Assembly: GCF_011400295.1 (NCBI RefSeq)
Contig: NZ_CP049859.1
Span: 1,240,001-1,304,000 of the forward strand
Reading direction: 5' to 3'
Source of the DNA: Erysipelothrix sp. HDW6A
GTDB lineage: Bacteria > Bacillota_I > Bacilli_A > Erysipelotrichales > Erysipelotrichaceae
DNA length: 64,000 bases
Each line of letters starts with the position of its first letter. The stretch's first letter is position 1. The translations under genes were made by a program, and so were the position numbers. Below the pieces are notes generated by a model. It was not told the DNA's origin, did no database searches, and saw only the letters and a program-made list of their open reading frames with translations. Shown here in pieces: positions 18,482 through 27,979 of this stretch.

Positions 18482-19425
18482 TGAAACAAATACTTATCCG
18501 TGATTTTCACGAATTAAAACATTTTGATTTTAAGTTAGCTGCCTGTATTGGGTATTTTGATGGTATTCATAAAGGACATCAACATTTAATTAATAAAACA
18601 ATTGATGAAGCAAAAAAAAGAGGTGTTTCATCAGCAATGATTACCTTCAACCCTGATCCATGGACTGTCATTACAGGGAAGAATTCGGTAAACCATATCA
18701 CGCCTATGAAAGAAAAAGTGATGATATTAGAACAACTTGGTTTGGATTACTTAATTGTGATTGAGTTCTCTAAAGACGTTGCAGCATTGTCACCACAAGA
18801 GTTTCTTGAGTACTACTTAATTCCATTAAATGTCGAAGCATTAATTGTTGGTGAAGACTTTAAATTTGGATACAATGGTTCTGGAAATATTGCGTATCTT
18901 AAAGAACATGCAAAACATCATTTTGATACTGTTGTATTGTCAATCGATAAAACTAATTCCAAGAAAATTGGAACAACTCTAATTGTTCAGTCTCTATTAA
19001 AAGGAGATATTAAAGAAGCAAACGAGCTTCTAGGACGTGATTATGAGATTAGTGGTTACGTAATTCATGGACGCAAACAAGGTCGTAAGATTGGCTTTAG
19101 AACAGCAAATATGGACATTGTAGATGAATATGTGATACCAGCTGAAGGTGTCTATGCAGGGTTTGTAGAAGTAAAAGGTAAGACTTACCAAGCGATGTTA
19201 AGTATTGGTTACAATCCTACCTTTAATCATACAGAACGATTGTCTGTTGAAACACATATCTTAGATTTTAATGAAGAAATCTACGGCGAACTCATTAAGC
19301 AATCCTTTGTGGCCAAGCTTCGTGGTCAAATTAAGTTTAACAGTGTTGATGAGCTTATTGTACAAATGAATCACGATAGAGATCAAACAAGAGAGATATT
19401 GAATGCAAGAGAAGCGCAGTTATAA
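18481..19425 (+). CDS. ribF: Bifunctional riboflavin kinase / FAD synthetase
   Basis: About 314 residues from the ATG at 18481, which is best spaced from CGAGGA; an ATG two codons upstream is possible. The N-terminal FMN adenylyltransferase domain has GYFDGIHKGHQHLI and the C-terminal riboflavin kinase domain has GRKIGFRTANM and EGVYAGFVEV, followed by YNPTF and ETHILDF. Converts riboflavin to FMN and FAD. Its end overlaps the next gene by 23 bases. The usual rpsO/pnp partners downstream are absent. Confidence 0.95.
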   Translation: MKQILIRDFHELKHFDFKLAACIGYFDGIHKGHQHLINKTIDEAKKRGVSSAMITFNPDPWTVITGKNSVNHITPMKEKVMILEQLGLDYLIVIEFSKDVAALSPQEFLEYYLIPLNVEALIVGEDFKFGYNGSGNIAYLKEHAKHHFDTVVLSIDKTNSKKIGTTLIVQSLLKGDIKEANELLGRDYEISGYVIHGRKQGRKIGFRTANMDIVDEYVIPAEGVYAGFVEVKGKTYQAMLSIGYNPTFNHTERLSVETHILDFNEEIYGELIKQSFVAKLRGQIKFNSVDELIVQMNHDRDQTREILNAREAQL

Positions 19426-20713
19426 AGACATGCTATTAAATCTTGCGGGTGCGGAATTAACTCATAAGATTTTAGAAGCTTATCAGTTTGAACCTATACG
19501 AGGAATACGATTTAACTCACAGAAATATGTAGAGAATCCTTTTCCTGGGGTTAAATCTCGCTTGAATGACGAGGTTTGGATTGCTGATGCGTACGCTGCA
19601 ACAGTAACGCATCCATTTCATCACGCAGGGTGTTATTATATTCAAGACCCCAGTGCTACGACACCGGTATTGGCGCTTGATTTAAACGAATCCGATATCG
19701 TTTTAGATATGTGTGCTGCCCCTGGAGGCAAATCAACGTATATCCTCGATAAAATCCCTCATGGTTTTCTAATTAGCAATGATATCGATAAGAAAAGAAA
19801 TCTGAAGCTATGTGAAAACCTTGATCGTTGGGGAGTTGAAAATGTTGTTGTGGTATGCAATGAATCCAAGGATCTTGTTGAGGAATTTGAATCCGTTTTT
19901 GACAAGGTATTACTTGATGCACCATGTAGTGGTGAAGGATTATTTAGAAAAGATAAGGACTTCATGGAACACTATGATTCAAGTACTGCATTTAAGATGG
20001 CAGCTATTCAGAAAGAACTACTAATCGATGCATATCATTGTGTAAAAGATAATGGAGTTATTGTTTACTCTACATGTACGCTAAACGATGTAGAAAATGA
20101 ACTAGTAATCCTTGATTTTCTATCGAAGTATCCTAGTTGTGAACTTGAAACATTAAACTTTGAGAACTCTTATCCAGGTTATCACGGTCTGGGTACTAAA
20201 GTAACTCGATATTTTCCTAATGAAGATGGAGAAGGGCACTTTGTTGCACGAATTCGTGTACATAAAGCATCATCTCACAATGAATTGCAATTTTCTAAGA
20301 TAAAATACAAAAAGTTTCAACTAGAGTCATTAAAGCTACACGGTAATTTTAGAACCATAGGATCGAAACAATACGGAACCAGAAATCGTGGCTTTCTAAA
20401 AACGTCGTTAAATGTCATGAAAGATGGTACACTTATATCGGATGATAAAGGCCGTTATTACGATGTAAACCATGCTTTATCTCAATCCATTGTATTTGCT
20501 GAAGATATTCCTTCGTATGAGTGTTCATTAGAGGAAGCCTATCGATATCTCAATGGTCAGCAACTTAACCTCAAGCTTAAGGGATTTTATTGTATAAAAT
20601 ATCTTGGTAATTCACTAGGTTTTATTAAAGGTGATGGAAAACGAGCGAATAATCGTTATCCAAAACATTTAAGAAATAGATTTGAAACTTATGAAACAGT
20701 AAGTTTGGTATGA
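19403..20713 (+). CDS. NOL1/NOP2/Sun-family rRNA (cytosine-5) methyltransferase, RsmF-like
   Basis: 436 residues. The SAM-binding core (about 60-290) has DMCAAPGGKSTYI, the catalytic-loop DAPCSGEGLFRKD and the second cysteine motif YSTCTLNDVENE, as in m5C RNA methyltransferases with two catalytic cysteines. The C-terminal part (about 300-436) fits the RsmF-type RNA-binding domain. Likely methylates a 16S rRNA cytosine; the exact position is not deducible. The start overlaps ribF. Confidence 0.88.
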   Translation: MQEKRSYKDMLLNLAGAELTHKILEAYQFEPIRGIRFNSQKYVENPFPGVKSRLNDEVWIADAYAATVTHPFHHAGCYYIQDPSATTPVLALDLNESDIVLDMCAAPGGKSTYILDKIPHGFLISNDIDKKRNLKLCENLDRWGVENVVVVCNESKDLVEEFESVFDKVLLDAPCSGEGLFRKDKDFMEHYDSSTAFKMAAIQKELLIDAYHCVKDNGVIVYSTCTLNDVENELVILDFLSKYPSCELETLNFENSYPGYHGLGTKVTRYFPNEDGEGHFVARIRVHKASSHNELQFSKIKYKKFQLESLKLHGNFRTIGSKQYGTRNRGFLKTSLNVMKDGTLISDDKGRYYDVNHALSQSIVFAEDIPSYECSLEEAYRYLNGQQLNLKLKGFYCIKYLGNSLGFIKGDGKRANNRYPKHLRNRFETYETVSLV

Positions 20714-20734
20714 TGTACACAAAGGAGTAACATT

Positions 20735-21175
20735 ATGGCTGTAAGTAGAAGGACTGTTGTCGATAATTATCGAAAAAATTTATACGATGAAACACTTGAA
20801 CAACTTCGAGCTTTTTGTGAAGATCATCAAGAACTTACTTTTTATGGGATAGCTTTTGAAGTTGATTCTCAAACCTGGGATGTTGTTGTTTCTTTGAATA
20901 CAGAGTTTGATTTTTATCGTCAAAGAATGTTTCATCAAGAAAACACAGATAAAGATCTCTCAGAAATTATTAAATATGATACACGAACATGGAATTATCA
21001 AGCGATTGTACGTTGCAAACCTGTTGAAGAACAATTAATGCAGAAATACTTTGCAAACGATCATCAGAAAGTGATTGACTATACTCGAGAAGTAAGTGAT
21101 CAAATCTTAAATACATGTATTAAGAAAAGAATGAACATTACTGATGATTTTGAGAATATTATTAAAGTTAATTAA
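20735..21175 (+). CDS. Hypothetical protein, DUF4303-like
   Basis: 146 residues, cytosolic, no membrane segment. The pattern LTFYGIAFEVDSQTWDVVVS, then LNTEFDF, then TRTWNYQAI recalls the DUF4303 family, but the match is from memory of the pattern and function is unknown. A good AAAGGAGTAAC site precedes the ATG; it lies 21 bases after the methyltransferase gene and is probably cotranscribed with it. An extended -10 promoter for yqhY follows. Confidence 0.7.
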   Translation: MAVSRRTVVDNYRKNLYDETLEQLRAFCEDHQELTFYGIAFEVDSQTWDVVVSLNTEFDFYRQRMFHQENTDKDLSEIIKYDTRTWNYQAIVRCKPVEEQLMQKYFANDHQKVIDYTREVSDQILNTCIKKRMNITDDFENIIKVN

Positions 21176-21238
21176 ACTACCGTAAGTTGTGTGTTTTGTA
21201 TTATTTTAGAGTGTTTTCTTTTGTTTATGCTTTGGTTT

Positions 21239-21247
21239 TGTTATAAT
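21239..21247 (+). promoter_or_regulatory. Extended -10 promoter of yqhY-nusB unit
   Basis: TG-T-TATAAT with no good -35 hexamer; upstream is a T-rich tract (21211-21239). It lies 20 bases before the yqhY ATG. Confidence 0.6.
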
Positions 21248-21267
21248 AAGTCTAGTAGGTGATAAAT

Positions 21268-21597
21268 ATGGCAAATGAATATGTATTAATACAAAATAAA
21301 GATGAAGGATTAGGACAAATTGCAGTATCAAACAATGTCTTTAATCATATCGTTGTTATTACAGTAAGTGAAAATAAGCATGTTTTCTTCGAAGACGGAA
21401 CAGGTAAAAAATCATTAACTGTTAATAATGCAAATGGTCATGTTACAATTGACCTTAAAGTTCGTGTTCAATACGGACAAGAAGTTGAACGTGCTATTAA
21501 AGCGCTTCAAGCTGAATTACAACGTTCAATTGAAATGATGGTAGATTTTGATGATGTTACCATTAACGTTCATGTTGTAGGTTTTAAATTTAACTAG
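21268..21597 (+). CDS. yqhY: Asp23/Gls24 family protein YqhY
   Basis: 109 residues from the ATG at 21268, which has TAGGTGATAAAT upstream. The Asp23 fold pattern is visible: GLGQIAVSNNVFNHIVVITV at the start and DVTINVHVVGFKF at the end. In Bacillus, yqhY lies directly upstream of nusB as here, and its product is linked to malonyl-CoA/acetyl-CoA carboxylase control. That role is family knowledge, not visible here. Confidence 0.88.
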   Translation: MANEYVLIQNKDEGLGQIAVSNNVFNHIVVITVSENKHVFFEDGTGKKSLTVNNANGHVTIDLKVRVQYGQEVERAIKALQAELQRSIEMMVDFDDVTINVHVVGFKFN

Positions 21598-21618
21598 AAG
21601 CAGATAACTGCTTCTTTT
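21597..21618 (+). terminator. Weak terminator or attenuator between yqhY and nusB
   Basis: GAAGCAG (21597-21603) pairs with CTGCTTC (21608-21614) around ATAA, followed by only four T residues. Read-through into nusB is likely. Confidence 0.55.
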
Positions 21619-21633
21619 AGTGTGGAGGATTTT

Positions 21634-22038
21634 ATGTCAAATTCGCGTTTAATACAACGCCAAAATGCGATGATTACAGTATACATTCATCTTATCAGAG
21701 ATATGGAAATAGCTGAAATTATTGCAGATAACCACTTTGTTACATCAGTCAGTGATTTCAGTCCAAAGATTGAATTGGATGAAGAATTACTAGATGTTGT
21801 AAATCGTGTTAGTGATCGTAAAGAAATTTATGAAAGAGCAATGAATCAATATCTTAATAAATGGCGCTTTGATCGTCTGGGATATATAGAACAAGCAATC
21901 TTATTGGTAGCTTGTGCAGAATTAGAATTAGGGCATCAAGAAAAGCCAATTATTATTAATGAAGCAGTACGCTTGGCTAAACTTTATGCTGAAGAAGATT
22001 CTTATAAACTAATCAATGGAGTGATTGATGCAATATGA
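21634..22038 (+). CDS. nusB: Transcription antitermination factor NusB
   Basis: 134 residues from the ATG at 21634, preceded by GTGGAGGATTTT. NusB joins NusE(S10) on the boxA of rRNA transcripts. The C-terminal half is the more conserved: WRFDRLGYIEQAILLVACAEL and IIINEAVRLAKLYAEEDSYKLINGV (read in two parts here). The N-terminus is divergent. Stop overlaps xseA. Confidence 0.93.
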   Translation: MSNSRLIQRQNAMITVYIHLIRDMEIAEIIADNHFVTSVSDFSPKIELDEELLDVVNRVSDRKEIYERAMNQYLNKWRFDRLGYIEQAILLVACAELELGHQEKPIIINEAVRLAKLYAEEDSYKLINGVIDAI

Positions 22039-23534
22039 GTCGAAAACAAAATGTCTTAACTGTTAGTGAATTTGTGGGTTCTTTGAAACTGTTGATAGAT
22101 AGCTATCCCAGTTTTAAGAATGTCGCAATTATTGGTGAACTTTCAAATTTTACCGCTCACCACAGTGGACATTTTTATTTTACATTGAAAGATGACAAAA
22201 GTAGGATTTCTTGTGTCATGTTTCGAAGTAAAGCAAGTTCTGTTCTATTTAAACCTAAAAACGGTGATAAGGTCATTGTGGTAGGTAGTGCTGAAGTTTT
22301 TGAGAGTGCTGGGACTGTGCAGATTTATGCATCACGAATGAACCTTGATGGATTAGGTGATCTCTATGTGCAATTTGAAGCCTTAAAGAAAGATTATCAA
22401 GACAAAGGCTACTTTAAACCAGAACATAAGAAAGCATTCCCTGCATATCCTACTTCAATCGGTGTAATTGTTGGTGATAATAGTGCTGCTTATCATGATA
22501 TTTCACGAACCTTAATGGAGCGATGGCCATTAGCAAAAAGAGTTGATCTTCTAGCTTACGTTCAAGGCGAAAGTGCTGTACCAAGTATTGTTGAGAGACT
22601 TCATGAAGCAAATTCAATGAACCTCGATTGTATTATTCTTGGTAGAGGGGGAGGGTCTATAGAAGATTTATGGGCTTTTAACTCACCAGAAGTAATCGAG
22701 GCTATATTTTCTTCTAAAATTCCAATCGCAACAGGGATAGGACACGAAAGTGACACCACACTAGCAGATTTCGTATCGGATTACAGAGCAGCTACACCAA
22801 CCGCTGCTGCAGTACATGTAACACCAAATCAATATGAAATCAGTGAAGTATTAAGAAATTATAAGAACAAGTATTATAGCTTACTTAGAAATAAGATCTT
22901 AAATCAGAAGAGTATGTATCAGTCTCTTGTTCAAAACTCAAACCTTAGAAACCCAGAAGAGTATATTGAAAAGAAGTCACAAAAGTTAGATTACTTACAG
23001 AATAGGATACTCAATCAATCAAAACAATTTGAGGTAATTCATAAAGAATTACTAAGATATGATTTGCGTTTCAATCAAGCACTTCAAATGAGATATCAAA
23101 GTTTAAATCATCGTCTATCTTTAAATCGTAATATACTCGTTAATCAGGTAGACCAGTTAATAAAAACTTCTAGAATACTAGCAAATAATAAACAACAAAA
23201 GCTACTTAACGCTGTAGACATGAATCTCCGTTTACAGGAGAATAAAAAGCATCAATTATTCATGTTAAACAGACAGTTTTCAACTGTTTCTCAAAGAGTT
23301 GTAAACTTGAAAAAGAAGGAGCTAATGGCTATAATTAAAGCAATAAGTGTGCAAAATCCCGCTCAAAAAATGTTGGAATTATTTGACAAAGGGTATGCAC
23401 GAATTACTAAAGATTTGGAACCAATTACGTCAATACACTCAATTGATATTGACTCACCAATAAAAATAGAATTAAAAGATGGTTCCGTAGAAGCCAAAGT
23501 AATCGGAAAGGATATATATGACAAAAACATTTAA
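22035..23534 (+). CDS. xseA: Exodeoxyribonuclease VII large subunit
   Basis: 499 residues, a little longer than the usual ~450. The N-terminal OB-fold (about 1-105) has GELSNFTAHHSGHFYFTLKD. The catalytic domain has GVIVGDNSAAYHDI, IILGRGGGSIEDLWAFNSPE and GIGHESDTTLADFVSDYRA followed by TPTAAA. The long helical region 265-440 is the expected coiled-coil arm. With XseB it degrades single-stranded DNA to oligonucleotides. Overlaps nusB by four bases and xseB by 17. Confidence 0.96.
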   Translation: MSRKQNVLTVSEFVGSLKLLIDSYPSFKNVAIIGELSNFTAHHSGHFYFTLKDDKSRISCVMFRSKASSVLFKPKNGDKVIVVGSAEVFESAGTVQIYASRMNLDGLGDLYVQFEALKKDYQDKGYFKPEHKKAFPAYPTSIGVIVGDNSAAYHDISRTLMERWPLAKRVDLLAYVQGESAVPSIVERLHEANSMNLDCIILGRGGGSIEDLWAFNSPEVIEAIFSSKIPIATGIGHESDTTLADFVSDYRAATPTAAAVHVTPNQYEISEVLRNYKNKYYSLLRNKILNQKSMYQSLVQNSNLRNPEEYIEKKSQKLDYLQNRILNQSKQFEVIHKELLRYDLRFNQALQMRYQSLNHRLSLNRNILVNQVDQLIKTSRILANNKQQKLLNAVDMNLRLQENKKHQLFMLNRQFSTVSQRVVNLKKKELMAIIKAISVQNPAQKMLELFDKGYARITKDLEPITSIHSIDIDSPIKIELKDGSVEAKVIGKDIYDKNI

Positions 23535-23736
23535 TTTTGAAGAATCAATGGCAAGATTAGCTGAAATTGCTGACTTACTAGAAAAAGATACACTTCCTCT
23601 TGATGATGCGATCAAGCTTTTTGAAGAGGGTTTGGAGTTATCGAAAAAATGTCAATTAAAGCTTGATGAATATGAAAATAAAGTAAAGGATTTGGTGGTA
23701 AAACATCAAAATGATAACAATGATTCTACAAATTGA
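23518..23736 (+). CDS. xseB: Exodeoxyribonuclease VII small subunit
   Basis: 72 residues. FNFEESMARLAEIADLLEK then LPLDDAIKLFEEGLELSK is the family signature. It wraps the coiled-coil arm of XseA. Starts within the end of xseA and ends within the start of ispA. Confidence 0.95.
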   Translation: MTKTFNFEESMARLAEIADLLEKDTLPLDDAIKLFEEGLELSKKCQLKLDEYENKVKDLVVKHQNDNNDSTN

Positions 23737-24556
23737 AGATCGTCTTCGTGACATTGCCGCAAGCAATGGTCAATCAACAGTTTCTGAAGCAATAGAGTAC
23801 TCATTACTAAGTGGTGGTAAAAGATTACGTCCTAATATGTTATTGGGGTTTCTTAGTGACCTTGGGGGTGATGTTTCTCTAGGGCTTGATGCAGCATGTG
23901 CACTTGAGATGATTCATACATATTCATTAGTTCATGATGATTTACCAGCGATGGATGATGATGACTTTCGAAGATTTAAGCCTACCAATCATAAAGTATA
24001 TGGTGAAGGGATGGCGATTTTAGCTGGTGATGGCTTACTCACCCAATCATTTTCAGTCATCAGTAATAGTAATTTAGATGATGCAAAGAAAATTGCATGT
24101 ATTCAGGTGTTATCACAATGCGCAGGAACTCATGGGATGATCTTAGGACAAGAAATCGATACAGCTGATAATATCCGATCAATTGATGATCTAATTCAGT
24201 GTTATGAGCTTAAAACAGGGAAGCTCTTCGCAGCTGCATTAGAGATGGCTGTAATCATTGCAGGCAAAGACCACCAACGTGATATTGCTCATAAGATTGG
24301 ACTTGATTTAGGAATTGCTTTCCAATATCAAGACGATTTATTAGAAGCAAAAGAAGACTTTGAAACGATAGGTAAAAGTAATAAGAGTGACTTGGATCGC
24401 AACAAACATACCGTAGTTTCCTTGCTTGGTCTAAAAGAAGCGGAAATAGAAACTGAACGTATTTATCAAAGTATACGTCAACAAGTTCAAAACTTTGAAC
24501 TCCAATCAAACAAATTATTAAATCTTATTGAAAGCATTACAGGTCGTCGTATTTAG
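23711..24556 (+). CDS. ispA: Polyprenyl (farnesyl/geranylgeranyl) diphosphate synthase
   Basis: 281 residues. The first aspartate-rich motif DDLPAMDDDDFRR (near 76-88), GEGMAILAGDGLL, the KTGKL segment, and the second motif FQYQDDLLE (near 210-218; usual DDxxD reads DDLLE) identify a trans-prenyl chain synthase of the IspA type. Supplies C15/C20 diphosphate for undecaprenyl and other isoprenoids from IPP and DMAPP. ATG at 23711 overlaps xseB; a second ATG three codons on is possible. Confidence 0.93.
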   Translation: MITMILQIEDRLRDIAASNGQSTVSEAIEYSLLSGGKRLRPNMLLGFLSDLGGDVSLGLDAACALEMIHTYSLVHDDLPAMDDDDFRRFKPTNHKVYGEGMAILAGDGLLTQSFSVISNSNLDDAKKIACIQVLSQCAGTHGMILGQEIDTADNIRSIDDLIQCYELKTGKLFAAALEMAVIIAGKDHQRDIAHKIGLDLGIAFQYQDDLLEAKEDFETIGKSNKSDLDRNKHTVVSLLGLKEAEIETERIYQSIRQQVQNFELQSNKLLNLIESITGRRI

Positions 24557-24570
24557 GAGGTCATTTATTT

Positions 24571-26331
24571 ATGGCTTTAAAAGAATATCATAATATCAAA
24601 GATTTACCGATCAATGAATTAAAAGAATACAGTGATGACATCGCTAATTTTCTTGCTCAAGAAACACGTTTTGATATTGATACAATCGTTAAGAATATCA
24701 ATGTTCTTGAGACAACATTAGCTTTGCACTATGTTTTTGACTTGTCTTATGATCGTGTTCTATTTGATGGTGGTAATCAAGTATTGGTTCATAAGATACT
24801 GACAGGTCGAATTGACGAGCTCTTACTACGTACAAATGCTCCTGTAAACTTATCAAATGATAATCCATATGATGCCTATACAGGTGGTGGAATAGGTGAG
24901 TCCTTAGGAGCAGCTCTTTCTTATACAGATAAAAGAAACGGCCGAACCATTGTGGTTATCGATGATCATGCATTAAACTACGGAGTAACGTATGAAGGTT
25001 TAGTTGATATCAGTAGACATAATCCTGATCTAACAATTATTCTAATTGATGAACAACAATCCTTACTTCGTCACCATACATCTTTAGACGTCTTGGTAAA
25101 GAGCATTCGAATTAGTAAAACCTATTCTACTCTTAAAAAAGATGTTCGTAATATATTGGATTCAAATCCAATTTCCCGACCTATTTATAAATCACTCGTT
25201 CGTATGCGTAATGCAGTTAAAGAATCCGTTCTTGAACCAACTATTTTTACGCAATTTGGCATTGATTACCAAGGACCCATTGATGGTCAAAGTTTACCAG
25301 ATTTAATTCGAGTTTTAGAACTTTCTAAGACCCTAAAAGGACCACATGTTATTCATGTACAAACACGACTACGTTCCAATGCACGTAGAAATTTAGACTT
25401 TCCTAAGTTTAAAACTGACGATGCAACACCAAAGAACTATACAAGTTATCATGAAGTATTTGATCGTGTATTAACTGGTATGCGAGATCCTAAACTTCTG
25501 GTGCTAGTTGATGCCATTAGTTTTGGAGACTATTTCAAAGAGTTTGAATCCAACTATCCCAACAATTACATCGTATCTACAGGAGCTACAGGATCGCTTA
25601 TTGCAGCAGCTTCTAGTTACATTAAACAAGGATATCGTGTTGTATTGGCACTTTCCTCAACTCGAATTCTGGATGCAATTAGTGCACTTGAACATCAGTT
25701 TGTACTTAATGACTTACCGTTAACATTATTAGTGAGACATGCAGGTTTATCGAGTCATTCCAATCGATTTGACCATGGTATTTTTGATATTAAAGCATTA
25801 AACGCTATCTCTAACATCTATAATCCTTCAAATCTTTCGGATGCTGAAAAGACGCTTCAAAGGGTATTATCTGAAGAAGGAATCAAAGTGGTTCGATATC
25901 AAAATAACTCGGAAATGTATAAACCAAGTACCTCGTATCGAGGAGAATCATGGTCAGTTATTCAAGAATTCTCAAATACTTCAAAAGCAATCATAATAAC
26001 AACAGGTGCTTCAACCGAGGTATTCTTATCACGTATTAAATCTAACGATCTCGATGTCGGACTGATTCATGCTCGATTAATGAATGATATCGATCATGAA
26101 GTCTTAAACAGTGTCATTGAGTCAGGCTGCCCAATATTCATTTATAACATTGAATCTGATACAGATACAATGACTCCAATGATTATTAAATATCTCTACA
26201 CCAAGCAAAAATATGTACCAATCCAATCATTTAATTTGGAAGGGATTTCTTACGAAGATGGATCACGTATCTTGAAACGTAAGAATGAACTACAAGTGGA
26301 TGATGTATTCAATAAAATATTAGAAGGGTGA
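24571..26331 (+). CDS. DXP-synthase-like protein lacking catalytic and ThDP-binding residues
   Basis: 586 residues, close to full-length DXS (~620), and placed where Bacillus has dxs (after ispA, before recN). The fold is recognisable from VHKILTGR (73-80), QGPIDGQSLPDLIRVLEL (234-251) and LVRHAGLSSHSNRFDHGIFD (387-406). Key positions are changed. GHQAY reads GNQVL (G68, N69). The GHSS loop reads GGIGES (106-111). The ThDP/Mg motif GDG is IDDHAL (130-135) and its distal Asn is in DEQQSL. The catalytic Glu of AEQHA aligns with Thr340 in TGATGSL. Such a protein is unlikely to make DXP. AGGAGG precedes the ATG. The reading frame is intact, so it is under selection for something. Confidence 0.85.
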   Translation: MALKEYHNIKDLPINELKEYSDDIANFLAQETRFDIDTIVKNINVLETTLALHYVFDLSYDRVLFDGGNQVLVHKILTGRIDELLLRTNAPVNLSNDNPYDAYTGGGIGESLGAALSYTDKRNGRTIVVIDDHALNYGVTYEGLVDISRHNPDLTIILIDEQQSLLRHHTSLDVLVKSIRISKTYSTLKKDVRNILDSNPISRPIYKSLVRMRNAVKESVLEPTIFTQFGIDYQGPIDGQSLPDLIRVLELSKTLKGPHVIHVQTRLRSNARRNLDFPKFKTDDATPKNYTSYHEVFDRVLTGMRDPKLLVLVDAISFGDYFKEFESNYPNNYIVSTGATGSLIAAASSYIKQGYRVVLALSSTRILDAISALEHQFVLNDLPLTLLVRHAGLSSHSNRFDHGIFDIKALNAISNIYNPSNLSDAEKTLQRVLSEEGIKVVRYQNNSEMYKPSTSYRGESWSVIQEFSNTSKAIIITTGASTEVFLSRIKSNDLDVGLIHARLMNDIDHEVLNSVIESGCPIFIYNIESDTDTMTPMIIKYLYTKQKYVPIQSFNLEGISYEDGSRILKRKNELQVDDVFNKILEG

Positions 26332-26335
26332 ACGT

Positions 26336-27979
26336 ATGTTTCAACATCTTGCAATAAAAAACTACATTTTAATCCAAGATATCCAGGTTGATTTAACCGA
26401 AGGTTTTAACGTGTTTACGGGTGAAACAGGATCTGGTAAGTCTATGCTTGTCGATGCCATGAATTTCATCACAGGACAGCGTAGTAGCGCTTCTGTAGTA
26501 GGGAACAATGGTACCAGTGCTCGTGTTGAAGCTGTTCTTAGTTTACCCGCAAATCATCCAATCTATACTAAACTGAATGACCTTGGATTGAATGAAGAAG
26601 ACGAATCTACAATTATCCTTACGCGAGAAATGACACAAGATGGTAGAAACACCTTTAGAATTAATAACCGACTTGTAAGTCTCTCAATAGCAAGGGAATG
26701 TTTGGAAGATGTAATTGATATCCATTCACAGCATGAAACTCAATACTTACTTAATGCAAAAAATCATCTCAATTTATTAGATGAATTTGCGAACACTTCT
26801 GAATTAGTCTCAAATTTAAATGAAAAATTTGAAATCTATACAAAGGCAAAAGAAAGATATAGTCAATTTAAAGTTAGTGACATTAGTCCTAATGAGATTA
26901 AACTGATTCAAAAAGAATTGGATGAGTTAGAAGCGTTTAAGCCTTCTGTTGAAGATTATGAAATTCTTGTAGAACAGCTAAATTCGATGGAAAACTTCGA
27001 AAAGTATCAAGAAATCTACTCAACGCTCTTAGATCTTTTTAACGATGATCAATCAGGCCTTGGCACATGGTACGCAGGCATTGATGTGTTTGAACAACTT
27101 GATGATGACGTGCTATTAGCGCAATACAAAGATGCATATTATTCTCTTGAAGATATCCAGGAAACTTTAGTTAAAAAGAAAGCGGAACTGAATTTTGATC
27201 CTTTTGAATTTGATCGACTCCAAGAACGACTCTTTCAATATCAACAGTACATTAGACGTTATTCATCAGTAGATGGAATTAACGATCATATGATTCAAAT
27301 AGAAACTACGATTAAACAAGCTCAATCCTATGATGATACACTCATTGACTTTGAAAATGAAATGAATGCAGCTTATCAACTTGCATTTGAACTTGCACAA
27401 AGCTTAAGCACACATAGAAAAGAAGCAGCCTCACGTCTTGAAGAAGCAATTACATTGCATCTTGATGACTTGTTGCTTGAAAATGCAAGGTTTAAAGTAG
27501 TATTTAAAGAACAAGACCTACATAAATCTGGAATTGATGCAGTAGTATTTTATGTAGCAATGAATAAAGGTTCAGATTTCTCACCACTTGATAAGGTGGC
27601 TAGTGGGGGAGAATTGTCCCGTTTAATGTTGGGACTTAAAGTTATTTTCAATCAATTACAAGGTATTAGTACTGTTGTATTTGATGAAATTGACACAGGT
27701 GTTAGTGGTCGTGTTGGGATTCAAATAGGTGCAAAAATGAAGCAGCTAGCTGAAACGACCCAAGTCCTTACAATTACACATTTAAGCTCCGTTGCGGCTT
27801 GTGCGACGAGTCATTTCTCTATTACCAAAGCCGATGATGCAGAACAAACGGTTACATCAATTGAACAGGTTACAAATGATCGTCGTGTTGAAGAGTTAGC
27901 CTTAATAATGAGTGGTTCTACAAGTGACCATAGTTTAGCTGCTGCGAAAGAACTTCTAAAGGAAGGGCAGGCGATTTAA
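26336..27979 (+). CDS. recN: DNA repair protein RecN
   Basis: 547 residues. SMC-like ATPase for double-strand break repair: Walker A GETGSGKSM near 30-38, N-terminal phrase LAIKNYILIQDIQVDL, the coiled-coil middle (about 150-380), the signature VASGGELSRLMLGLK and Walker B STVVFDEIDTGVSG. Four bases after the dxs-like gene, same order as in Bacillus minus tlyA and argR. Stop overlaps dinB (TAATG). Confidence 0.95.
   Translation: MFQHLAIKNYILIQDIQVDLTEGFNVFTGETGSGKSMLVDAMNFITGQRSSASVVGNNGTSARVEAVLSLPANHPIYTKLNDLGLNEEDESTIILTREMTQDGRNTFRINNRLVSLSIARECLEDVIDIHSQHETQYLLNAKNHLNLLDEFANTSELVSNLNEKFEIYTKAKERYSQFKVSDISPNEIKLIQKELDELEAFKPSVEDYEILVEQLNSMENFEKYQEIYSTLLDLFNDDQSGLGTWYAGIDVFEQLDDDVLLAQYKDAYYSLEDIQETLVKKKAELNFDPFEFDRLQERLFQYQQYIRRYSSVDGINDHMIQIETTIKQAQSYDDTLIDFENEMNAAYQLAFELAQSLSTHRKEAASRLEEAITLHLDDLLLENARFKVVFKEQDLHKSGIDAVVFYVAMNKGSDFSPLDKVASGGELSRLMLGLKVIFNQLQGISTVVFDEIDTGVSGRVGIQIGAKMKQLAETTQVLTITHLSSVAACATSHFSITKADDAEQTVTSIEQVTNDRRVEELALIMSGSTSDHSLAAAKELLKEGQAI

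Noticed and set aside
24571-26331. Functional DXP synthase
   Set aside because: The catalytic Glu, ThDP-motif and active-site His positions are all substituted.
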